Shown here: one piece after another, positions 7,739 through 15,114 of the stretch
How positions within the stretch are numbered: the stretch's first letter is position 1
Layout of the letters: every line of letters begins with the position of its first letter
From: Capnocytophaga granulosa ATCC 51502
Lineage (GTDB): Bacteria; Bacteroidota; Bacteroidia; Flavobacteriales; Flavobacteriaceae
Assembly (NCBI RefSeq): GCF_000411115.1
Contig: NZ_KE150258.1
Coordinates: 55,205-119,204 of the forward strand
Length of the DNA stretch: 64,000 bases
Direction of reading: 5' to 3'
Program-made: the position numbers and the translations under genes
The notes under the pieces: generated by a model
Database searches by the model: none
Told to the model about the DNA's origin: nothing
Seen by the model: only the letters and a program-made list of their open reading frames with translations

Positions 7739-10700
7739 TTATATCTCGTGTTCTGCTTTGATTTCCCTATGTTCGTAGTCGGCGATCATCAGGCGATCAT
7801 AGTCAGGCTTGGTACCTTTTCCGAAACGCTTACCTATGTTGTCAAAGATTAGATATACCATTGGCACAATAATCAAAGTCAAGAACAGAGAGGAGATTAG
7901 CCCTCCGATGATTACAATCGCTAAGGCGTTGTTAATCTCAGCTCCTGAGCCAGAGGCTATAGCCAAAGGTATCATCCCTGCTACCATGGCAATGGTGGTC
8001 ATTAGGATCGGACGGAAACGCGCATGGTTGGCTTGTATCAGTGCCGTTACCGTATCTTCTCCTTCCTCCTTGCGGTGGTTGGCGAAATCCACAATCATAA
8101 TCGCATTCTTAGCCACCAAACCGATGAGCATGATGATCCCCAAGAGGGTGAAAACATTAAGCGACATATTGGCCATGGCCAAGGCAATCAAAGCTCCAAT
8201 AAAGGAAAGAGGAATAGAGAACAAAACTACAAACGGACGAGAAAAACTATTATAGAGCACTACCATTACCATGTACACCAATAAGATTGCGGCAAAAAGG
8301 GATACAAATATTGTTCCGAACCCTTCGTCCTGCATCTCTTGATCTCCAGAGAAGACGAACTGTACATTGGCGGGTTTCTGCAAGGTTTCTAACTTGGTTT
8401 TCCACTCAGAAACAATAGTACCTGTAGGACGTCCTACGGATTGGGCTTGTACGGTTACTGAAGGCGACTTGTCATAACGCTCTAACTGGGTAGGCCCTGA
8501 GGCATAGAATACATCGGCAAATTGGGAGAGCTTGACTTGTTGTCCTGTATTGTTGATAAAAATCATATTCTCTATATTCTCTATAGACTGGCGGTTACCT
8601 TCCTCAAATAGGATATTGATATCATATTCGGAGTCTCCTGTGCGGAACTTATTATCATCATTTCCGTTGAAAGCTACACGCATAGTCGTTCCTACTGTAG
8701 CAATATTAAGACCCAGCATGGCCATCTTATCACGGTTCAGCTGTACATTGATCTCAGGGTTCCCTGCCTCTGAAGAAAGCTTTATTTCAGTGGCTCCTGG
8801 TATTATCTTGAGTAGTTCAGCGGTTTTCACGGCATATTCTTGAGCCACCTTAACATCGTCGGAGGTAACTACCAAGGCAATTGGTGCTTGTTCTGCCCCC
8901 ATCATGCCAACAGGTACAGTCTTTACTTTGGCATCAACCAAGTATTGACTCAATTCTCGCTTGAGCTTAGCGGCAATTACCGTAGTGGATTCGCTACGTT
9001 CTTTCTTATCCACAAGAGTAATCTGTATTTCAGACTTATACGCAGTAGCCCGAGTGGAACCCATACCACTGGTAGACTGTCCTACTGTGGTAATCATACG
9101 CTCTACCAAAGGCTTATTGGTGCCCGATACCTTGAGGTTACGCAAATAGTTCTCTGCCTTTTGGGTAATAAAGTTAGTCTGTTCCAAAGAGGCATCTTTG
9201 TTCAGCTCAAACTGTATTAGGAACTTACCCCTATCCATATTAGGCATAAAGTCTGTTCCTATATAGCCTGTAGGAATGAGCGAACAAGAACCTGCAAAGA
9301 GGAAGAATACCAAAATGAAAGTTTTCCATTTGTGCTTGAACGACCATACCAATAGGTCAGAGAAAAGGTGAGTCATACGCTTGATAAAGCCCTCAAAACC
9401 AATAGAGATCTTGCCCATAAGTGATTTAGGATCAGGATGCTCCAACTTTCCAAAACGAGAGTAAAGCCAAGGCACTATAGTAAAGGACATCAGCAAAGAG
9501 AGTGCTGTAGCAATAGCCACAGTAAGACAGAACTCTTTTACGATATTGACCACTATACTATTTCCTATAGAAATCGGTACGAATACCACCACAATCACCA
9601 TAGTAATAGCCATAACGGTAAGGACAATTTCCTTAGACCCATCATAGGCAGCACGTACCTTGTTCTTTCCCATCTCCATATGGCGGTGTATGTTCTCCAA
9701 GACCACGATGGCGTCATCCACCAAGATACCAACCACCAGAGAGAGTGCCACCAAGCTCATCAGGTTCAGTGTAAAGCCAAAGAAGTACATACCAATAAAG
9801 GCTGCGATGAGTGAGGTCGGGATAGAGACCATGACAATGAGTGCGTTGCGCAAGCTGTGGAGGAAGAAGAACATCACCACGGCTACGAGTACAATCGCCA
9901 ATACAAGGTCAAACATCACCGAATTAGCCGCATGTAGGGTAAATTGGCTGGTATCCTCTGCCAACTGTAGTTTTACATTTTGATTGACATATGTTTTTTC
10001 TATCTGTGCCATTTTCTTGCGCACCAACTCACTTACCGATACGGCATTGGCATCGGTCTGCTTGAGCACTTGCAACAAGAGTGTGTTTTCTTGGTTGATA
10101 CGCGCGATTTTCTCAGCATCCTCTTCGGTATCTTGTACATCAGCTACATCGGAAAGGCGGATTTCGATACCATTTTTGGAAACTAATGGAAGGTTACGCA
10201 GCTGTTCTACATCCTGAATCTTACCCAAGACACGGATGGAGGTACTATTCTCACGCGTTTTGAGCTTACCAGCAGGGATTTCTATATTGGAAGCTGCAAT
10301 AAGCTGTTGTACCTGAGCGATCGTAAGGCCATAGCCTTCGAGCTTTTGAGGATCCACATTCACACGAATTTCCCTCTTACGTCCGCCAATGATATTGACC
10401 TGTGCCACCCCTGGTACACGAGAGAGTTCAGGCTGTATCTTTTTATCCACTAGGTCATAAAGCTCCTGTGAGGAAAGATTGGAGGTAACCCCAAGAGAGA
10501 TGATCGGCAAGTCCGAAAGTGAAAACTTGGAAAGAGAAGGTTCTTTAACATCGGTAGGGAGCTTAGAACGAATAGCATTGATCTTACGCTGAGCCTCATT
10601 GAGCGTATTGTCCACATTGGCATCGTTGGTTAGCTGGATAACCACCACAGAGAGTGACTCATAGGAGTAAGATTGTATTTTTTTGATATTCTCCAAGGAA

Positions 10701-10915
10701 GATACCGCATCCTCGATTTTCTTGGTTACGGTACTCTCAATTTCTGAAGGAGATGCTCCTGCATATATAGTGGAAATGGTTACCACATTGACCTCGAACT
10801 TAGGAATGAGTTCGTAGTTTAGGAGCTTATAAGAATATAACCCTCCTAGGAGAAATAAGGAGAGCATCACAATTAGGACACTGGGTCGCTTGATAGAGAG
10901 TTTGATTATATCCAT
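7739..10915 (-). CDS. RND-family efflux transporter, permease subunit (AcrB/MexB-like)
   Basis: At 1058 residues this has the usual length and layout of an inner-membrane RND pump: an N-terminal membrane helix (residues about 10-30), a large periplasmic loop, membrane helices near 335-540, a second periplasmic loop, and helices near 870-1030. The proton-relay residues are present as GILVDDAIVVLENIHRH and GLVAKNAIMIVDFANHR. It lacks the usual neighbours: neither a membrane-fusion protein nor a TolC-type channel is encoded in this window, so it must borrow partners or have them elsewhere. It has its own promoter at 10940-10970. A heavily deleted second copy survives at 18219-18333. Confidence 0.9.
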   Translation of the reverse strand: MDIIKLSIKRPSVLIVMLSLFLLGGLYSYKLLNYELIPKFEVNVVTISTIYAGASPSEIESTVTKKIEDAVSSLENIKKIQSYSYESLSVVVIQLTNDANVDNTLNEAQRKINAIRSKLPTDVKEPSLSKFSLSDLPIISLGVTSNLSSQELYDLVDKKIQPELSRVPGVAQVNIIGGRKREIRVNVDPQKLEGYGLTIAQVQQLIAASNIEIPAGKLKTRENSTSIRVLGKIQDVEQLRNLPLVSKNGIEIRLSDVADVQDTEEDAEKIARINQENTLLLQVLKQTDANAVSVSELVRKKMAQIEKTYVNQNVKLQLAEDTSQFTLHAANSVMFDLVLAIVLVAVVMFFFLHSLRNALIVMVSIPTSLIAAFIGMYFFGFTLNLMSLVALSLVVGILVDDAIVVLENIHRHMEMGKNKVRAAYDGSKEIVLTVMAITMVIVVVFVPISIGNSIVVNIVKEFCLTVAIATALSLLMSFTIVPWLYSRFGKLEHPDPKSLMGKISIGFEGFIKRMTHLFSDLLVWSFKHKWKTFILVFFLFAGSCSLIPTGYIGTDFMPNMDRGKFLIQFELNKDASLEQTNFITQKAENYLRNLKVSGTNKPLVERMITTVGQSTSGMGSTRATAYKSEIQITLVDKKERSESTTVIAAKLKRELSQYLVDAKVKTVPVGMMGAEQAPIALVVTSDDVKVAQEYAVKTAELLKIIPGATEIKLSSEAGNPEINVQLNRDKMAMLGLNIATVGTTMRVAFNGNDDNKFRTGDSEYDINILFEEGNRQSIENIENMIFINNTGQQVKLSQFADVFYASGPTQLERYDKSPSVTVQAQSVGRPTGTIVSEWKTKLETLQKPANVQFVFSGDQEMQDEGFGTIFVSLFAAILLVYMVMVVLYNSFSRPFVVLFSIPLSFIGALIALAMANMSLNVFTLLGIIMLIGLVAKNAIMIVDFANHRKEEGEDTVTALIQANHARFRPILMTTIAMVAGMIPLAIASGSGAEINNALAIVIIGGLISSLFLTLIIVPMVYLIFDNIGKRFGKGTKPDYDRLMIADYEHREIKAEHEI

Positions 10916-10939
10916 CGCAAGTAATTTCTAAATCGGGGG

Positions 10940-10970
10940 CAAAGGTAAAGCAAAAAAACTAAATAAACAA
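10940..10970 (-). promoter_or_regulatory. promoter of the RND transporter gene
   Basis: Minus strand TTG-N20-TACCTTTG, a full match to the Bacteroidota -33/-7 pattern, 25 bases before the start codon. Confidence 0.75.
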
Positions 10971-11015
10971 AAAAAGTTTCCATATTTTTTATCAAGGAAT
11001 AATAGCGTTATAGAG

Positions 11016-11056
11016 ATATAGGGATACAGAGTTGCTAAAACTCTATATCCCTATAT
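11016..11056. terminator. hairpin after the first DUF4302 gene
   Basis: An 18-bp near-perfect stem (ATATAGGGATACAGAGTT against AACTCTATATCCCTATAT) with a 5-base loop. No long T-run follows, so it may act as a weak intrinsic terminator or an mRNA-stabilising end for the susC operon. Confidence 0.6.
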
Positions 11057-11075
11057 ATATTACCTTAACTATTAA

Positions 11076-12377
11076 CTATTTACTCAAAAGAAACCAACTT
11101 TTCTCTCCATTCTTAACACTACGTAGATCGTAATAGTAATCATAAGTAGTGGCATCTATTTGATAAGGACTGTTATTGACCACCTCATCGATGATAGGAG
11201 TGAGGTAGGGGAAGTATTGCGAAAATCCGCTGGCGAAGTTCGGGTCTTTCAAGAAGATCTCTATCTGCTCAGGATGCCCTGCTACCCCCACAAAATCAGC
11301 CTCATAATCCGAGGTATAGTCAGTATAATTACCATTATTAGGATTGACATTTCTCAGGCTCAAGGTTATACCAGTGGAAGTTCCCCCATCATTTCCCTTG
11401 ATAAGTTCTCTAAAGGAAAAAAAGGTATTTAGGGAGTAGTTTCTCCACTTGCCACGGCGTACCTGATTGTCCAAGTCCCTATGAATATCTATATAGCTTT
11501 GGGAGGTATAGTATTCTCCTACCCTTATCCAACGAGAAGAAGTCGTAGAGAAAGTGATAGGACAAGGTACTAAAGCTGTAGAGATAGTACCATCGGGCGT
11601 TGTCAAGGCCGTCTTATCTTCATTGAAATAGAGTTCGTCGAAGGTAACTCCCTTAATATCAGCAGGTTCATAGAGCTTAATTCCTTTTTCGGTAAGAGAG
11701 AAGGCACGTTGTAGCGTCTGTCCTTCATAGCTAAAGACCAATTGGCGATAACTAGGGAAGTGTGTGAGTTTCACCTCAGTGCCTTGGATAGTGATAGGAG
11801 AGAGTCCCTTGCCCTTAAGCACTTGAGTATTCTCGCGGAGCTTAGTAAGGAAAGCCTCCCTATCGCTAGTGAGTTTGGTGAGGGTCATTAGGTTATTGGA
11901 GGTACGCCCTCGGAGGGTAAGCACCCCGTTTTCTTCTTTGAGGAAGATAAACTCAATATCCCCTCCTCTAGCATTGGTAAATACTGGAGAGACGAATCGG
12001 AAATGGTCTAAGACACTATTGAAAGTATCAAAACTCAAGGTAGGCCCCTCGGTATTGGAATAGGTATAGTAAGATTCTTCCTCGGCATTGGTAGGTCTTA
12101 CCTCGGAAGAGGCCTTTACCTTACCATCTTTGAGTTTCAAGACAAAGGAGTAGCCTCCTATACTGCGTGGTGCCACGGGGAATCCCCCGAAGCTACGGCT
12201 TACCCCCGGATAATAGGAAAGCAACCAATAGCCATCATAGCTTTCTATGATCTTTTTATAAGTATCAAGCGTGGTGGAAGTACGGTCACTAGCCTCCTTT
12301 TTGAATATGGCTTCTTCCTTATATTCACAAGCCGAAAGGAGTGCAAAGGCTAAAAATAGAGTAATATATCTTTTCAT
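11076..12377 (-). CDS. DUF4302-family lipoprotein (cluster 1)
   Basis: A lipoprotein signal (MKRYITLFLAFALLSAC, lipid-bearing cysteine at residue 17) starts this 433-residue protein; the rest fits the DUF4302 family, with the segment GGYSFVLKLKDGKVKASSEV and the repeat-like LYFNEDKTALTTPDGT. It is the last gene of a four-gene operon with SusC, SusD and a zinc metallohydrolase, and follows the latter by only 4 bases. A paralog sits in the same position of the second cluster at 20018-21328. As an outer-membrane lipoprotein, probably surface exposed, it may bind or help process the ligand taken in by SusC/SusD. The ligand is unknown. Confidence 0.85.
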   Translation of the reverse strand: MKRYITLFLAFALLSACEYKEEAIFKKEASDRTSTTLDTYKKIIESYDGYWLLSYYPGVSRSFGGFPVAPRSIGGYSFVLKLKDGKVKASSEVRPTNAEEESYYTYSNTEGPTLSFDTFNSVLDHFRFVSPVFTNARGGDIEFIFLKEENGVLTLRGRTSNNLMTLTKLTSDREAFLTKLRENTQVLKGKGLSPITIQGTEVKLTHFPSYRQLVFSYEGQTLQRAFSLTEKGIKLYEPADIKGVTFDELYFNEDKTALTTPDGTISTALVPCPITFSTTSSRWIRVGEYYTSQSYIDIHRDLDNQVRRGKWRNYSLNTFFSFRELIKGNDGGTSTGITLSLRNVNPNNGNYTDYTSDYEADFVGVAGHPEQIEIFLKDPNFASGFSQYFPYLTPIIDEVVNNSPYQIDATTYDYYYDLRSVKNGEKSWFLLSK

Positions 12378-12381
12378 TTTT

Positions 12382-13488
12382 TTAATTATTAGTTAGATCA
12401 GAAAAATCTTTCCGAGGGACCACCTGCCCACTCAAGGTACGTCCTGCCACATAAGGATAGCGTTCGCGAATCTTATTGCGCAAGACATCCAAGTTGATAT
12501 TCCAAGTGGTGGTGAGGTAGCGGCGGATCATTTTCATCTTCTGCTCAAGCTTCTCTTTACCTGTATATTGCTCTGTAGAGCGGATTTTGGCATTGCCCAA
12601 TTCCAATTGTTCTTCCCATACACGAGCCGAGTCATAGGAAGCCACTGAGGCACCATTGTTATAGTTAGTAAAACTACGCTTCCAAGCTGTATAGAGAGCA
12701 TCGTCGAAGCCATCTCCATTAGTATCCAAAGTAGTATCCTCGGTAGCACAACCACAATCCTGTGTGGCATTGAAGTAGGTGATATAGCGAGAGATCATCT
12801 CCACGAAGTCCTCATCAGAATCCTTACTTCCGTAAGCGCTGATAAAGCCCGCCTTGAGGTAATCGGTACCTGTCCAGCTATTAGCCCAGCTATTACTCTT
12901 GTAGTCGGTACCAGAGATACGCTTGTAATCGGTAGGGTAATCCACCGATTGATGCCATGTGTGAGCTGTCTCGTGGTAGAGGGTGTGTAAAGCATTATCA
13001 TTGAGGTAAAAAATACTATTGGGGCGTATATTGTTGATATTCATCATATGGATCTTTACCCCATTGGTAGCCAATCCTCGCATAGGAATACGGGTAGCAT
13101 GATAGGCATTCTCCCCTATGAGAATCAAGGTATTAAACGAATGTTCCTTCATGAACTCCTTGGAGGTTACCTCTACATAAGGCTCTATAAATAGATAATT
13201 GAACACGGAGGCGAACTGTACCGCCTTGTCATACTTAGTGGGGGTGAGCACCCAGCTACGGGTGGTTTCCTTCTCCACGAAGCGGTAGAGAATACGGATA
13301 TTATACGGCTTGGTAAATCGCTCTTGTATGTAGGTATCCAAGGGGTTAGGCGGGTTGAGCACTTCTTGTTGTGAGTCATTTTGCTCATTGTCCTTGGGAA
13401 TAACACTATCGGCCGTAAGAGTATTATCCACGGAGCAGCTTACCATGGCTGCTGCTAAGAGTATATATATGATTTTTTTCATAAACAT
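12382..13488 (-). CDS. SusC/D-associated zinc metallohydrolase lipoprotein (cluster 1)
   Basis: The 368-residue product belongs to the putative zinc-binding metallopeptidase group found beside SusC/SusD genes (the TIGR04549 type). The signal peptide ends at C18 (AAAMVSC). The zinc motif HETAH is at residues 172-176, with a further histidine in TWHQ. After it comes a cysteine pair (DCGCA) and a calcium-loop-like stretch DTNGDGFDDAL. The start may instead be the ATG two codons in, which opens the signal peptide directly. The gene lies 8 bases after susD and 4 bases before the DUF4302 gene, so all are co-expressed. The likely task is cleaving a protein or peptide-linked substrate at the cell surface before import. 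Confidence 0.85.
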   Translation of the reverse strand: MFMKKIIYILLAAAMVSCSVDNTLTADSVIPKDNEQNDSQQEVLNPPNPLDTYIQERFTKPYNIRILYRFVEKETTRSWVLTPTKYDKAVQFASVFNYLFIEPYVEVTSKEFMKEHSFNTLILIGENAYHATRIPMRGLATNGVKIHMMNINNIRPNSIFYLNDNALHTLYHETAHTWHQSVDYPTDYKRISGTDYKSNSWANSWTGTDYLKAGFISAYGSKDSDEDFVEMISRYITYFNATQDCGCATEDTTLDTNGDGFDDALYTAWKRSFTNYNNGASVASYDSARVWEEQLELGNAKIRSTEQYTGKEKLEQKMKMIRRYLTTTWNINLDVLRNKIRERYPYVAGRTLSGQVVPRKDFSDLTNN

Positions 13489-13496
13489 AAGTGTTT

Positions 13497-15107
13497 TTAT
13501 CTTGGATTAGGTTGCATACCGGCACCTATAGCGGTACCAGGGAGCTGTATGGCACGGCGAGCATCAATGGGAGCTAGTACGCCTTCTATGGTAGAGATGT
13601 CTCTCTCTTGCTTGGTATGTTGGTAGCGTGCCACCTCTATCCCATAGCGCTTGATGTCCTGCCAGCGAAGTCCCTCATGCATAGTAAGGATACGGCGGCA
13701 CTGTAACACATAATGAATCAAAGGTTCCTGTTCAGCTGTAAGAGTAAAGGAAGGATGTAGCTGCTTCTTTTGAGTGGCTCCACTAGGAGTGCTTTGGCTA
13801 TAAGCCAAATCGTTATAGAAGTTAGTTATCTCCTCCTTGGTAAAGGTATTGCCATTAGGATTATAATTAACCCTTCCACGTAGATACTTGGAAGTCCATA
13901 TATTAAGATCCGCCACGGCACTATCGAGTTCTCCAAGCATAATTTTTGCCTCGGCACGCACCAAGAGGGTCTCATCGGTGGTGAAAGGCACCAAGATGGT
14001 ACGAGTATAGGAACCATCTCGAAAGGTAGGAAACTTAGGTTGTAGGACGATATCCCTTAGGTCGGCACGCTGCGTGAAAGGCATGAACCAGTAGAACTCA
14101 TAACCATTATTCTTTGATTCGGCACGCGCATCCCAAAGGTTGGTAGTGGAGAAGGTTTCTTGCTCTGCTACTCTATAAGCATGGGCGAATCGATAGTTAG
14201 TTTCTACAAAATAAGTGGTAGAGAGTTCCGAATAGACAGGTTGTAACATAAGGTTGGCTACTTCACTCTCACGGGTATAGGCCTGTGCATAAGCGGTTAG
14301 GGAACGGATACCTGTTTTTTGGGCATCACGGAAATCTAACCATTCGCGTATGAGTGTTTTGGTTGTAGCCTCATTGGTAGTAAGCACCACATTGGCTGCA
14401 TCTACTGCTTTTTGCCATTGTTGGTAATAGAGGTAGAAGCGAGCAGCGAAGGCATAAGCTGCTTTCTTATTGAAGTGATACTTAGGCATTTGGTAATAAC
14501 TATCATCAATAAGAGGAAGTCCCACCTGAAGGTCATGATCGATCTGCTGATATAGCTGGGCTACAGTACCACGGTCACGCTTAGGATTGAGCTGTGCCTC
14601 AGGCTCGGTAATATAAGGAATCCCTAAGTCGGTACCACTGGTGGTAGGGTTGTAAGCCTGACAGAAGAGGTTAGCCAAGCAGAAATGGGCATAGGCACGA
14701 GCTACTAAGGCTTCCCCTTTGGCAGGATTAAGGGCTGGATCACCCTTTAGAGTCGTCTCAATAGCCTCCAAGGCAGCATTGGCATGGCTGATCGCCTTAT
14801 AGTGAAAGTCCCAAATATTCTGTAAACCATCCAAGTAATTGTATTCCAATATAGGTTGCCAATAGGCTGCCTCACGAGTGAGGAAGTTAGAATAGATATT
14901 GTCCGCCCCTATATCATCTATATTATCCGAAGAAAATTCGCTAATGAGGGTGGTGGCTATCTGGGGATAGGCATTGGTCAGGGTCTGCTGTACCTTTTCA
15001 GGTGAGTCAATCAGCAGGCGATTGTCCGGCATTTTATCCAGCTGATCGTTACAAGCGGTCAGCGCGAGGGAAGTAATGGCTAATATATAGTATATTCTTT
15101 TCATCAT
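13497..15107 (-). CDS. SusD/RagB-family nutrient-binding lipoprotein (cluster 1)
   Basis: This 536-residue protein has a lipoprotein signal (SLALTAC, cysteine 19) and the SusD layout: an N-terminal block of helical TPR-like repeats (GEALVARAYAHFCLANLF; YHFNKKAAYAFAARFYLYYQQW), the segment TDETLLVRAEAKIMLGELDSAVADLNIW, and the C-terminal RILTMHEGLRWQDIKRYGIEV that is diagnostic. SusD proteins sit on the cell surface as a lid over the SusC channel and capture ligand. The gene lies 7 bases after susC. It is clearly paralogous to the gene at 22462-24066. Confidence 0.9.
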   Translation of the reverse strand: MMKRIYYILAITSLALTACNDQLDKMPDNRLLIDSPEKVQQTLTNAYPQIATTLISEFSSDNIDDIGADNIYSNFLTREAAYWQPILEYNYLDGLQNIWDFHYKAISHANAALEAIETTLKGDPALNPAKGEALVARAYAHFCLANLFCQAYNPTTSGTDLGIPYITEPEAQLNPKRDRGTVAQLYQQIDHDLQVGLPLIDDSYYQMPKYHFNKKAAYAFAARFYLYYQQWQKAVDAANVVLTTNEATTKTLIREWLDFRDAQKTGIRSLTAYAQAYTRESEVANLMLQPVYSELSTTYFVETNYRFAHAYRVAEQETFSTTNLWDARAESKNNGYEFYWFMPFTQRADLRDIVLQPKFPTFRDGSYTRTILVPFTTDETLLVRAEAKIMLGELDSAVADLNIWTSKYLRGRVNYNPNGNTFTKEEITNFYNDLAYSQSTPSGATQKKQLHPSFTLTAEQEPLIHYVLQCRRILTMHEGLRWQDIKRYGIEVARYQHTKQERDISTIEGVLAPIDARRAIQLPGTAIGAGMQPNPR

Positions 15108-15114
15108 TTTAGGG

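Noticed and set aside
9440-9990. Long open frames on the strand opposite the RND gene
   Set aside because: They follow the codon pattern of the real gene on the other strand and match nothing; they are shadows.
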